The notes: generated by a model not told the origin, from the letters alone. A stretch of 64,000 nucleotides of DNA from Phallus indusiatus (GCA_027605045.1 JAQFWX010000007.1:1-64000), one strand, 5' to 3'; counted from the first letter of the stretch, positions 33,146 through 44,989 are shown. Translations and numbers: made by a program.

Positions 33146-35405
33146 TCACTGTTCAGCGGACCATACTTCTTCACCACGAACCCAAGTTCCTTTGACATGC
33201 CCATTAGAGTCCAGGATAACGAAATCGGCATCTGCCCCGGGACGAAGAGTGCCTTTTCGTGCTTCAATCCCAAGGCATCTGAGAAGCACCAATGTTGATA
33301 AGGAACAGTGGCAGAACATAGATGATGAACAACATACGCGGCTGGATTGTACGTAACACACTTCAAAGCTTCGCCCAAAGTGCATCCAGTGAACTGAACA
33401 AAGTTGCGTACGCAAATATCCAATGTCACAACGCTACGGATATTTGTTAGTCACTAGTTAGATATAATTGATTATATAGCAAGATTTACCTTCCAGCAAG
33501 CGTATCCGTTCCTTCAATGTAAAGCTTCACGCCGTCTTTGATCAGCCGCCTGTTATCCCGCCAATTATGTAAACCGTCCTCCAAATGAGGATCAAGCATT
33601 GGCATCGCTGGAAACGCAATCAGAGATTCTCGTTATACGCTGATTGAAGAAAGCACATAGGAATTACCATCGGTGATGAGAATACAGCCCTCCGGATGAG
33701 CGGTATAAGCTAACTAATCAAGAGTTCAGCAACGAGACAACCGGTACTAAAGCGCTGGGAGAACGGCATACCCTGACTGAATGAGCATGCGAATGACACC
33801 CGTCAACAATGATACCATAGTACGGTTTTCGAAGCAGTTTTGTTGGAGGCGGTGCCGTCAAAGATGATGTGGATCTTCTCTTTATGCTGGAACTGGAAAG
33901 AGCGCGACTTAAAGGTGGTACGGTGTTGTGCTTTGTCGGGTAGATGACAGGTGTTTGTGGTGGTGTAGAGAGCTCCGAGAATGCTTCAGACGCAAAGTCT
34001 GGGCCCGGGCCCGGTTGCGAAGCCTGTTTCGCGTCATCTGCGAACGTGTTCAATCAGAACTTGGGCATGCTGCTCTCTCAAAATACAAATGCGATCCTTA
34101 CCTTCATAAGTGAATTGCGTGTTACTAGTGACACTCTTGACATCAATGGGATTCACGGACGAGGCACCAAGAAGGCCAATGATGCTGGGATCGCGGTGGT
34201 GTAGCTGTGGCATGGCGTTGAACAAGTGTGTTATAAGACGAGCCCCAGATTTGACGGCTTGAAGCGCGATATCGGATGAAGCAATACTGTAGTCCAATGC
34301 GCAAAGATGTTAGCGGCTGGACGTTTTACAGCACAAACGGGGGTGAAGTGCACACCTATGTCCGATGGAGCAGATAACGCCACGTTTAGACAGCTCTTGA
34401 ATAGCTGATATGACTCCTTCTACTTCAGGCGCCATAGTTATCATCCTTACAAAAGGCGGGTTGTATGTAACACCGTTGGGTTGACTCGTAGATAGCTCCT
34501 TTTGATCTCGTAAAGCAGCAGGACCGTAAACAGCCTCAAAAGCGTCGAACCCTATCAAAAATAGGTTTCTTCAGTGGCGTAGAAAGGAAGGAGAGACTAC
34601 TAACCATTAGGAGCTACTAGCAGATACCCTGGCATATGTGCGCCTCTTTTGGCATGGTGCAAAAAAGGACCTTCAGCATGCCAACCAAGCAACGTCGCGC
34701 TTTTTGGAGGAGATACGGCAGCTAAGAGAGGAAGAAGCTACATGGACCGAATGAAAAAAATGGGTAGGCGATAAAGTATCGGGGCTCAAGTTACTTTGAC
34801 ATAGTGGGACTTCTCTTGCGTCTAAGCAAAAACGGGTCTTTGAGCGAGCGAAGAGACGACAGTAACAGTAAATAGCCATACAATGATAGTCGGTAATAGC
34901 CTAAGAGAAACATGTCATTCAAAGTTAAAGGAAAAAGAGATGTATCAAAACATCGAAATAAACCTACGCAGTGACGCCTGTCTCTACAATTCTACTGGCG
35001 ACCATCCGCAATCCTTGGTCGTATTTGCGGGCCGCATCAGTGTCCTCCTCCTGGGGAAAGATGGAGAAATCGAATCCATACGCCCCGTTGATTTGTACGT
35101 CTATAAACCCCGGACTAAGACTACATTGTAAATATGTTCTAAGGACGCAAATAAAGCCTTACCTGACAATACTCCCGCCAAGGTCGATAATAGTGCTAGG
35201 TCGTTGGTTCAATTCGTAAAACGTTTTCTAAAAGTGTCATTGATTCAGTAAGAACAGTGGGTATGTTTCCAAAGTCGAATGATCATGTTACTTGAGCGTC
35301 AACTATGATGCCCTTTTGTTTATCGAACCACAGATCGCGCTGGATAATTGAACCGTCTTCAAGGGCGAGTTTGCAATTCGTGAAGCAGAGGAGACTGTTT
35401 GACAT
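33146..35405 (-). CDS. N-acetylglucosamine-6-phosphate deacetylase (NagA/DAC1-like)
   Basis: It removes acetate from GlcNAc-6-P in cytosolic chitin/GlcNAc catabolism. Exons on the minus strand: MSNSLLCFTNCKLALEDGS from 35,405, TFYELNQRPSTIIDLGGS, SPGFIDVQINGAYGFDFS, LLPTII, a small TQEKSHYVK exon, LGWHAEGPFLHHAKRGAH (metal-binding Glu), EGVISAIQELSKRGVICSIG with H, ARLITHLFNAMPQLHH (second metal His), a Ser/Thr/Pro insert, KPYYGIIVDGCHSHAHS, TAHPEGCILITD with AMPMLDPHLEDGLHNW (catalytic Asp), VRNFVQFTGCTLGEALKC and GTLRPGADADFVILDS, ending WSAEQ. All key residues are present. One junction, between TQEKSHYVK and LGWHAEGP (about 34,690-34,790), did not resolve into a clean frame by eye, so intactness is likely but not proven. 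Confidence 0.9.
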
Positions 35406-35776
35406 GATTTCGAGGGCGAAACAAGGTAGTAGTTAAAGACGGAAAGGAATGTTATATGAGCTGCCCAGGGTGTCCACGTCGAACATGAACGACCGTGTCT
35501 TGTGGGAGCCAGCGAAGACCACATGGTTGGCAGCAAGATCTGGCCTGAAGCGCCCGTGAGTACATGTGGACTGACTGACTTGTAAGGCAATTCTTCGGAA
35601 GGTGGCAGCGTGGTAACACTTTTCGCAAGATCTATATCTCATATCTATATACATATACATGTTCCTACAAGTTATATAACAAGCTTGTTCTTATTCACGT
35701 CGGATAGAACTACATAACATAACAAAATAAAACATACAAAGCAGTGGTCAATCGCCAAGAGTAGTCTCTGCAAATA

Positions 35777-37119
35777 TCACTTGGTATCACAAGGCGTTAC
35801 GTCATTTCCCTTGAGATGTTTGATAATTTTGGCAGGATTTCCACCGATGAGAACATCGTCGGGCCAAGTACCTTTGACCTTTCGAAACAAAAAATTTCAG
35901 CGAGGTCCATCGAATGAAACGGATGACCTACTACAGAGCCAGCAGCAACGACAACGCCTTGACGGATAGCAAACATAAAGGTGAATAATGCAGTGCAAAC
36001 TTGTGCTGAAAAGATTACGTACGATTGCCAATAGTACATGGTCCAATTATTGTCGAATTTCCTCCGATCCAAACCTAAGTAATGACGCTGTCAGTGTAGC
36101 TTCGAAAACAAACAAAAAAAGAAGTAGCAACCTGATCGCCAATCTATTCAGATTCATTAGAAATCCCAAATGTTAAACTCTTTCTAGTCATAATAAGATC
36201 CGTGTCTCCTACCTCTATGGCATGAGCGAAAGCACGGGACGTAAGTCGCTCTACAGGATCAAGTGAGTGACCCGCGGCGTATATCTTATATTATGTATAT
36301 TGAGCGCAAAATTTGTAAAATCAAAGATCTACCACTTACATGAACGCCTGGCCCGATCAACACTTGGTCTCCAATTACAATCTTGGCGTTATCTGAAAGT
36401 TTTATGTGAGCTTGACTATAGAATAAGAACAAAAAGGTGGACAATTACAAACCTAAGATCTAACGATTGTATGAGACATAAAGTCACGACGTGTTTAGGG
36501 AGTTCAATTTTCTCACTACACAATTCCAATTAAACGACTATGCAAAAAAGAGATCAGCACCGAAAGCCTGTAGAACGAGAAAGAAAAGGGTAATACACAA
36601 CGGCCTTTGAACTCGATATTGTTGCCCTCGTCACACCAAAACGTTGGTAAAATCAAAAGATCTTTGCTAGCCTTTTCAGGTGTGATATTAAAGAGCTCTG
36701 AGCATGTATACAGTTAGTTAGTCTATATGGAGTACATACTCAAGACAAGAACACTCACCCGACAATATGGCTACCTTTTCAGGCGGATTAGCGCGAACAT
36801 AATCTAAGGTGATACCAGGGAAATAATCAGAACTAGGCAATTTCTGTATAACGGGTAAAGTTTCTTCATAAAAAAAAAGTACTCGGTAACGCACGTTGAG
36901 TTGATCACATAGCTTCCTGGACTTGAGTCGTTTTTGAAGCCACTTGTCAATAGCTTCGGCAGGGATGTTCTGTAGAGGCCGAACTTGTGCGCTCGTTTCA
37001 ACTTGAGCTTGGAGAACAGCATCCGGTATAGTCCGGCCCTCGACATGAATTTGTTCGTCAGTGCCTCTGAGCATTTCTTGGGACGGTTGAAGAGCTGATA
37101 GGGGTGTGTCAAGTTGCAT
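35777..37119 (-). CDS. Sugar O-acetyltransferase (maltose/galactoside/NodL type, left-handed beta-helix)
   Basis: Acetyl-CoA-dependent O-acetylation of a sugar or amino-sugar is the expected reaction. Readable exons are KSRKLCDQLN with KLPSSDYFPGITLDY, LFNITPEKASKDLLILPTFW with CDEGNNIEFKG, a short SFNWNCV, DNAKIVIGDQVLIGPGVH (hexapeptide repeats), AFAHAIE, QGVVVAAGSVV, and KGTWPDDVLIGGNPAKIIKH to CDTK. A 52-nt intron explains the break after GSVV. The 36,400-36,570 part is least certain. The N-terminal 100 or so residues are unlike the short cap of bacterial homologs; the start is uncertain (ATG at 37,119 chosen, though the frame is open to 37,170). Its neighbour is the deacetylase, and the same pair occurs in the distal copy, which suggests a linked role in amino-sugar metabolism. 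Confidence 0.75.
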
Positions 37120-38280
37120 GGCGTATTTATGCCATTCAGCATGAATAGGCGGAAGCGCTGCGGCTGTCAAGAGCTGAAAGCTTCAAAGATTGCTTGCTAT
37201 GTAACTGGTTCTCATTGGCGGCTGTCATTGAGTTGTCAGTGAAATGTCATTGAGATGGCAATCGTCAGCTGAATAGGAGAAGTGTTTCTCACACAGTGTC
37301 CTTTACGGGCAATTCTTTGCGACTGTGTAGTGCCGTAGTGCTAGTGAGATATATTGAGAACTGACCGTCGGCGGACTGCAATTCTTGACATCAACGGAGT
37401 CAGGATTCAAAATTTTGAAGTAGTAAAAGCCTTTCTGAACCGCTTGAATATGGCTTCTAGGCTAGGCTAGGCATATTAGTCCGTTCTGTCCCAAGCTTTA
37501 CTAAATACTAATGACATACGCACACGGACAACATACTCCAACATATAGAGGGCTATGATATTCTGAATTGGACCATAGCGCCAGCCTAAATTTAGATACA
37601 CCATTCATTGATTCATTGATACAGCAGCGAACGTATGTATTAGTAAAACCTATGGGTGAAAATGACCATCGCTTAGTAGATTGCTATTCTGTGGAACATT
37701 TAACATAAGAACTCTCCGAGAATTAAAGTCAAAGACTTTCCTCCCTGAACTCGTACAGCCATGGACAAGAGAGATGCGTAAGGACAATGATGAAGAGGCC
37801 CAAAGGACCCTCCGGCAACTACGGCGAGGTCCGTTATGTAATCAACCTTTTACAACGCGGCCTGGACACGATGTCATCGGCAACACTGCCTCCGAGTTTT
37901 ACTTCAACGACCGCCCACAAAACGAGAGGCGATCTCCCAATCCATTAACACTATCATTTTCATCCGTCTTCAATCCATTTGTACTCAGAGTCATATCAGG
38001 TTAGTACTCATTTACGCGTTCTTACCTACAACGACAGTGAAGAGGCCGTGCTTTCAAGTTCGCCTGACGTCTCGGTCTTACTTCAACCCGATTCTATCTG
38101 CAGTCTTCTCTTTCTTATTTTATTATTACCGATACCGACACCCGCGCAGAAGTCTCCAATTTACTTTGTCTTTCAACGCTATTTTTTGTCTTTGGTGCCC
38201 CTTTCTTCGTATGTGCTCGAGGCTGATCCATACTTATCTAGACACCACCTTGACTATCGTATCGTATCGAATCGACTCAA
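37120..38280. other. Intergenic between divergent acetyltransferase and EH-like genes
   Basis: About 1.2 kb is shared with the distal copy (18,640-19,600). A frame at 37,681-38,004 (plus) is open but its counterpart at 19,208-19,429 is not conserved as protein. This is probably 5' non-coding sequence of the plus-strand gene. Confidence 0.45.
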
Positions 38281-40824
38281 ATGAAGTCCAATCCTCCGTC
38301 AAAGGCGAAATCTCGTCGACCTTTAACGTTGCACGTATCCGCGCTGTCTGAGGTAGAATACACAGCTTACACCGATTGGTTAAGCGAGATTGTAGGGCCT
38401 CTTGATGGCGTTCGGGCCACATCATATGATTCTAAGGCTGAAGGTGGATTCGGGAACGATACCCCTCTTCAGAGTGACGATAAGGCCCTGTCGAGAACAA
38501 GACCAGAGAGCGGCGATTGGGACCCCGAAGAAACCTTCGTTAGTGTACGCGAAGCGAGAGGCTGGATACGAGGACGGTGGGGGAACGGTCAGAATGCTCT
38601 GGATGGGGCCATGATTGATTCCGTATGTTTTTAATCTCCAGATTTATATGGGATTGGGATGTCTAACTATTATTCACCATTTACAAATATTGGAACTGTT
38701 ATCGCTCAATAGATACTAAAGTATTTCTCTCCGGATTTAGCGGCTCAGGATGTTATAACGGGCGGACAATTCTTTGCGGTGATGAGATTGGTTTGTCACG
38801 CCCAAGAGCAAAAACAATCACAAAGTGGACAAGAGGGTAAACCGTCGATAGACGAATCGCTAGTTTTTGTGCAAGGTATGTACATACGTACATGAACAAT
38901 TTGTGTAAATGGCTGGATCATATTTTCTTTTTTTTTTTGCGCAGCTAATCCGACCTATATTCCTCCCGAATCATCTGAACTTTCTCACAAGAAAGCTGGC
39001 TCGGCATCTTCTATGCGATCGGATTTATCTGCGTCTGCGTCTGTCTCGTTGAGGAAATTCAAACCTCCACCCCCCATTCCGCCTCCTCGGCAGTCAAGCG
39101 AGATTCTTCCCAACCAGCTTACCCTGCTTTCCGAACCCAATACATCTGCCAACGTGCCTGTCCTCCCCCCTCGCCTTATGTCCTCCATCAGTCCTAACCC
39201 AAATCCATTTACCCGCACATTCGCGTCAAACCTGCCTACATCTGACAAATCTTCAGGAGGGGTATCCACTGGGAATGCATCGTTGTCCTTTTCTGAGCCC
39301 TCACGCAATCCATTCAGACTACCAACCAAACCCCCGCCTCCGCCTCCAACGTTTCTTCCGAACACGCAGAGCTCACCCGCCCTTTCTGAATCAGATGATT
39401 CTGCTTCTCCGCCTTCCAAACGCCAGACAGCCGGATCTCTTCCACCCCTTCCCCCTCGCAAAGCAGCAATACTTCCCCCTCCTCGGCACGTATCTATTAA
39501 ACCAGCCCCAACACATTCCCACCCAACAACGACCGTAGTAGTTCCAACAACTACTTATGTTCCTCCCCCTCTCCCTCCTCCGGCTCCTCCTCCAAAGCCA
39601 CCCAAAGTGACCTCCCCTCTTATCAAACAAAGCTTAGAAGCTGCGAAAAATGCCCAAAATCTCAAAGCTTCTTTGGAGAGTCTCAGCCGAGAAAGACAGT
39701 TGGAAATAATTAAGAAGAGTGGGAGTGGTGGTGGGACGACGGGGGTTGTCGGACCTGGTGCGATTAGAAAAAGTGACGGAGAGCGTCAAACGGCAAGGAG
39801 TATGAGTCCTCCTCGGTCTATGTACGACGTCGCCACTGCTCAACTTCGCGGGTACCAGACACGATCAGTATTGTCTTCGACGTCAGCATCGGCATCCTCT
39901 CTTTCTTCTAGTGTCTCATCTACTGGAGTCACAAATGAGGACTGGCGCCCAAAACCTAATGGACCTAAGCCAAAATTATTTAAAGACATGACCCCTTCAG
40001 TTTTATCTACGTCGCGTACACCGACTAAACCAAATTTTCCTCCTTCTTCCCCACTCTCACCTTCATCCGTATCACCCGGAGGCTCAAACCCAAGGCGCAC
40101 AAAGTCGTTACATCATCCTAGTCCTTCAAGTTCGCCTCACTCTGAATTTCCATTCCCTCGCGCCGGTAATACCAATCAACCGCCACCGCCACCTCGTCGA
40201 AGACCCGAGAGCATACAAGTTTTCAGATCAACCGATGAGGCGAACACTCCCATCAAGCTCACCAGTCCTAATCCATTTTCGCAAGACCAAGAACGAGGAC
40301 AAAAACAAACACCTGTACAAGATTGGCCCCCTCCGAAGCTGGCCTCTTCTAGCTCTAATGCTATTAAATCAACTCGTAGGGTATCGACATCGACACTGGC
40401 GACACAGTTATCTGAGTCGTCAGCTTCTTATAATAATAATCACGGGAGCTCACCCTCAGCATCTCCTGGAATGGCTGTCTTTGACACTCTTCAACGTACT
40501 TTTTCAAGCCTATCTACGCTCAAACCAGGTCCTGGGTTTGACTCCGCAAGAATCCGTGCCGAAGGGCGTGTATTACCGTCCGGATTCAGTAAATTAGGCG
40601 GGAAAGGAAAAGGTATGGAAAAAGAGAGATTAATGGACGATGTGGATGACGGTGACGGTGACGAAAACAGTCGTGGACGTGCATTTGGGAGCTATGAACG
40701 AGGCCGAAAGATTGATACAGTTACCAGGGATGACACTGGGCTTTCTGGTTTATCGCAAGATTCGGCGATGGATAACTTTAAAGTACCAGTAAACTCGAAT
40801 GAAGGATGGGTAAGCCTTAGTTAG
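38281..40824 (+). CDS. Proline-rich protein with N-terminal EH-like segment, apparent 2-bp frameshift
   Basis: Exon 1 (38,281-38,622) encodes MKSNPPSKAKSRRPLTLHV... and DWDPEETFVSVREARGW. Exon 2 starts at 38,713 with ILKYFSPDLAAQDVITGGQF and FAVMRLVCHAQE, resembling the C-terminal helix of EH (Eps15-homology) or EF-hand modules. Exon 3 starts near 38,947 (ANPTYIPPESSELS) and runs open to TAG at 40,824. It is rich in poly-Pro (FKPPPPIPPP, PPPLPPPAPPPKPPK) and Ser. This suggests a scaffold for endocytosis or actin with SH3-binding sites; that is inference. Within exon 2, frame 0 hits a stop at 38,851. Continuity with SIDESLVFVQ needs a 2-nt shift at a CACACA run (38,819-38,826). It could be a real mutation, a polymorphism or a sequencing error. 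The 5' half is duplicated at 19.2-20.0 kb. Confidence 0.75.
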
Positions 40825-41171
40825 CGTTTATTTGTGTACTCTTTTTTATTATCTGTTTTCTTTTCTTTTCTTTTTTAACTTTCCGTTATGCTTTACGCAT
40901 TAGTGCAGAGAACTTGTATTGTAAATTACCCCCTCATTACTTTGCGACTATTCAATCAACTTGCAACGAAGATTCCGAAAAAAACAAGCATAGCTTGATG
41001 GAGTTTCACCGGGCCAAACAGATGAATTCATTAAGTTTGTTAAAATGAACCGTCTAACGACGGAGTATATATGTAAGGACTGTTGAGAACGTCTAAGGAA
41101 TTGATATAGTTATTTGCACCAGGTTTTCCGCCCTTCCTCGGATTATTACTCCGCGATTATCCAGCTGCTGA
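40825..41171. other. 3' intergenic between convergent genes
   Basis: T-rich 3' sequence of the EH-like gene (CTTTTTTATTATC and TTCTTTTCTTTTC) and the short 3' region of the HPP gene. No gene is seen. Confidence 0.5.
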
Positions 41172-42157
41172 TCATATATACCTAGGTACCGGTTCATTCG
41201 GCAGCTGTTTCTCGACGTCCGATGAGGTGAATTCTTTTTGGCTACTGTCGGTAACAATCACAGCAGGAGGAACTTTAATGGTCGTTGCACTGCTGAATGC
41301 GCTGCTGGTGCTGAACCTGCCCTGAGGATTTCGATGAATAATGGGCAAGGTGCTGTATCTGCGATCTCTCCCCATGTAATCCATCATCTCGGGTTCAGGC
41401 ATTTCTAAAGGATCGCCCATCTTGTCAGTGTAGTAGAACCAGAACGTTGGATAGTTGCGCTGGATGTTGTTAGAAATGATGGCCACCAAGACTATGATTA
41501 TCGAGGAAAGTAAAACGATGCCAAGATAATACCAGCCGATGTCTCGAATTTGATCGTTGACAGCAGCGAGAAGGGCCGTAGATCCTAAAAGCAGAAGAAT
41601 GAATTGTGTTGGGAAGAAGACGAGTCATAACGCTAGAAGATGTCCTTACCGGCAGGTGGATGTCTTGTACTAGTCAGTTGCATGGCGATAATAGCAATTC
41701 CAGTCGCCAAGCATCCTGCGAGCCAAGCGTATTCGTTAAACTTGTCTGGCCCGCTCCCTAAGAATACTTTTGTGACTACGATTCCGGTAAATGCAGCAAT
41801 GAAGTGTCCACAAATAACGGCTCGAGGTTGGGCGAAGGGGGAATCGATTACACCATAGACCAAAACGGTGCTGCCGCCCTGTCATTTGTTTTACAAGAGA
41901 ATATCAGCTGACACGCAAAATAATGTCAAAAATGTACGTATACATACAAAGCTGGCAACTATACTTGGGACATTACGTTCTACGAAGAAATGAGTGCCGA
42001 AGATACCCTGTAGGAAAGCGAGGGACACAAAAGTGCCGATGAAGGCCCACACGCAGATAATGAACTGAGATGAAGGAGCAGGAGTCTCAACTCGATATCC
42101 TAACCAATGGTTCGCCCATGTAGGTAGCCGTGAAAGTTTATGAGAACCCGCGCCCAT
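41172..42157 (-). CDS. HPP-family integral membrane protein
   Basis: Three exons keep frame: 42,157-41,948, 41,878-41,650 and 41,584-41,172, giving 283 aa. The protein starts MGAGSHKLSRLPTWANHWLG. Hydrophobic segments follow (FIICVWAFIGTFVSLAFLQG; GHFIAAFTGIVVTKVFLG; WLAGCLATGIAIIAMQLTS) with the family signature TRHPPAGSTALLAA, and a last segment YYLGIVLLSSIIIVLVAI. The C-terminal about 100 residues are cytosolic, Ser/Thr/Pro-rich. HPP proteins have four or five transmembrane helices; plant plastid and cyanobacterial members have been linked to nitrite transport, while the role of fungal members is unclear. It neighbours other nitrogen-related genes. Confidence 0.9.
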
Positions 42158-43784
42158 GGATCGTCCGTTTGAAAGCTCAAATATTAAATATAGAGAGTAA
42201 ATTAAAAGTAAATTAGAGGTGAAAGCGGAAAGTTAGAAAGAGTTCAAGGTGAGAACGAAATTTAGAGCGAAGAAGAGAAAAAAAATTAAAAAGAGAATAA
42301 AGTAAAAAGAAGAAAAGGTTAGACCAGTAAGAAAGAAGGCTTTTACAGAGGGGGGGGCTGATGTAAATTCGGGACTGTCGTTTTTATATCGTCGCTTGTT
42401 TGGATAGCATCTTTTGATGGCGCTTCTTTTTCATCTTGTTCACATTGCCCATGTCTGGCACTTGAGATTTTTCTTTGATATCCAATAATCTGCGATGTAA
42501 AATGACCTGTTCGTCCCCTTGACTTACTCTGAGCGAGAGTAAGTGCCGAGTACGTCGTATTAGATTGTTCTTCGTGCGCGCGCACGGAGGATTTTCCTCC
42601 CTGGCTTCATCTGTTCCTGCCAGGTACATAGTATCACCTTGGAAGCTGGCCAGTGTGTGATTCGAGATGACGCCTCCGGATTATTATAACGATTACGCTG
42701 ATGTGACTTGGGTTCCAAGGAAATTTCATTTGGCTATTTGACTGGAACGTTCCGCATTGAGGTGCACGGCATAGGTACGTAATCTGACCCCCTCTTTGTG
42801 ATTGATGCAATAGTTGTGCACAGCTACAAGTAGGACTCCAGTAACTGAGTGATGCGGAGCCCTACGCGTCGGAAACGACGCCGACTCGTCTCAAAACAAG
42901 CTGCACAGCCCATTATCATTGGCCGCATCGTCGTTCCACACGGATACAATAAGAAGGCTATACCCATGAATCCACGATCATCATTCGTGAAGCTTCAATC
43001 CATTCAAAGGTTGCCAAGAAGGGCTTCGTATAATAACATGGCCTAAAAATTTGAACATCCGAGTCCATTTGAATATTTGAGTGGATTCAAGGTCTCGACC
43101 ATAACGAGCAGGGAGGCATTCGTATGGTAAAACAGGTTGAAAGCGATTTTTGGACTGTGCATGTGTGATGGGATATTTGGACCTAATGCGGTCTCTCACT
43201 GGCACGTCGTTGCCATGCATCAACAGCTGGCTGTAATACCGCACTGCATCTTTCATGTTGGATCCGGTACCGTTCTTCGCCCGTAAAATGCGAAGGAAAG
43301 CGTTGGATTATGAGTTCTTGGTTAGGTCTGCAGTTTGGCTATATGGCTAGTCCTGGTTTTTTGTTTACGGTCCTTATTGGTATGTCTTTGCATACCATCA
43401 TAGCGTTTAGTTATACTGTTTGCTCGAACATATCGCCAGACAGCTCAGAATGGCAAACATCAACCGCACCGCTGAACTAGTAAAACAATTGAACAAGCTT
43501 GAATACATCTTCGGTCTAGTCCTTTTTTTCTCCTGCAAGTAATTAATAATTGCGAATAAAGATAATCCCGTTTGACTCATTTCGACGAAAAGAACCTATT
43601 TTGATTGCCGTTGCCGCTCAGAGAGAGGGGATTATGTTTATGATAACAAAGACGTCAAAGTAAGAAATTGAAAACACTATAACACAATTACATTAATCAC
43701 GGTAAATACCGAATATCGAAGAAAAAAAAAGGAGTTTAGACATGGTGATTAGTATTAGGCTGAGGCAATTCGCCAAGCAGTCAA
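42158..43784. other. Intergenic with weak open frames
   Basis: Minus frames 42,343-42,629 and 42,981-43,256 (KDAVRYYSQLLMHGNDVP) and a plus frame at 42,849-43,046 (basic RRKRRRLVSKQ, then PIIIGRIVVPHG) are open but unassigned. Purine-rich sequence upstream of the HPP start (42,170-42,345) is probably its 5' region. Confidence 0.35.
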
Positions 43785-44703
43785 TCAATCACCTCTGGTG
43801 CGACTGCGACTACCACTAGCTTGACGAATATTCCCAGCGCCACCTCTGCCAGAAGAAAAGGTGAGATGCTCTCCGCCACCTGACGACGGCTGAGATTCAT
43901 GAATGGGGGGTAGGTCGATGCCTGGAGAAGGGATTGAGGTGAGATTGGCAGCGCCGCCACGGCCAGTTGAATGACTATTGTGTTGTCATCAGCAAATGTG
44001 TCTGGTTTTGAAAAAAAAGGTAAAACGCGACATTACATTCCGTCAGGGTGCTGATGTTGATAGTGTTGGTGATGTTTGAACCTTTCTAGCTCATCCAACA
44101 TGGCGATATCTCTGTTGTCGGTCGTGGTCGTTGGAGAGACCATATTTCCTGCGCCACCGCGACCCGAGCTGCGAACACCTGAACGAGATCTGGACTTGGC
44201 GGCGGCATCTGCAGCAGCAGTAACAGCGAGAGGAGAAGCTGGGGATGTGATGTTCCCGACACCGCCACGACCAGAAGAATGAGGGTGGTCGACGTCGCGT
44301 TCCGAGTATTGCTTGATGATGTCCTTCTCGTACTGGGATGACGATGGTAATGCTGGAGATGTGGGACCGCGAGATGGAGAGCGAATATTGCCTGCTCCAC
44401 CACGACCTGAATGGGTAATGGCTGGCGTAACGTTCATCTCTCGACCTCTTGTTTGAGAGAAGTCATCTGGGCCATCTTGGGCTGGTTTCGTCAGTGCTGG
44501 ATCACGAGACGTGCTGGTGCGTCGGATATTGCCTGCGCCACCGCGACCGGACGAGTGCTGTAGAATAGTGTTAATGAGATGGTCTTAGTGGATGGAAAAG
44601 AAAGAATAGGGCGTACGAAAGCCTCTCGACCTCTTGACTGAGAACGAGACTGTGCGTAAGATGTTGCGTCAGCGGCCGAAGAACCTGTAATAGAAGAAGA
44701 CAT
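43785..44703 (-). CDS. DUF3602/Par32-like protein with six GRGGAGN motifs
   Basis: Three exons keep frame (44,703-44,617, 44,557-44,037, 43,974-43,785) and give 265 aa. The protein is disordered and Ser-rich, with six repeats: SSGRGGAGNIRR, HSGRGGAGNIRS, SSGRGGVGNITS, SSGRGGAGNMVS, STGRGGAANLTS and SSGRGGAGNIRQ, ending SRTRGD. The S(S/T)GRGGAGN motif defines DUF3602, whose yeast member Par32/Amu1 is phosphorylated under TOR inhibition and inhibits Mep1 and Mep3 ammonium permeases. An ammonium permease lies 11 kb away in this window. An alternative start exists: an open exon at 45,256-44,990 ends on a GTAATG donor and could splice (phase 1) to an acceptor at about 44,690, adding a Gln-rich N-terminus. 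Confidence 0.88.
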
Positions 44704-44989
44704 CAACACGACGGAACCTTGAGAGAAGATGCCAGAGGAAAAGGAAGTCGGAACAGGAATAAGGAAGACAGGGGACGAGGGCTGATATTATACGTTGATA
44801 AGTCAACGGGCTGTTATTGGGAGAGAGAGAGACACTTGGACTGGGACTTGTGAGACGCACAACACGGCTGTCCTTAATCCTTATCTCTTTATCTCTGGCT
44901 ACCGCAGCGTAATAGCGCTGATATAAAAACAGCCCCCTCTCGTCCTTATCTCTGTGATGGGCCCTGAACAGTAAAAAAGCCTCTTTCTC

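Larger units (their letters stand above)
32788..39260. repeat. Segmental duplication, proximal preserved copy
   Basis: The longer copy of the block found degenerate at 16,222-19,990. It contains the deacetylase, the acetyltransferase and the 5' half of the proline-rich EH-like gene in the same order and orientation. Its genes keep exons that are deleted in the distal copy, so this is the donor or the better preserved sister. Confidence 0.9.

Noticed and set aside
38985..39461. Long Gly-rich minus-strand frame (158 codons) opposite the EH-like gene
   Set aside because: It is the antisense shadow of the Pro/Ser-rich exon; codon composition mirrors the plus-strand repeats.
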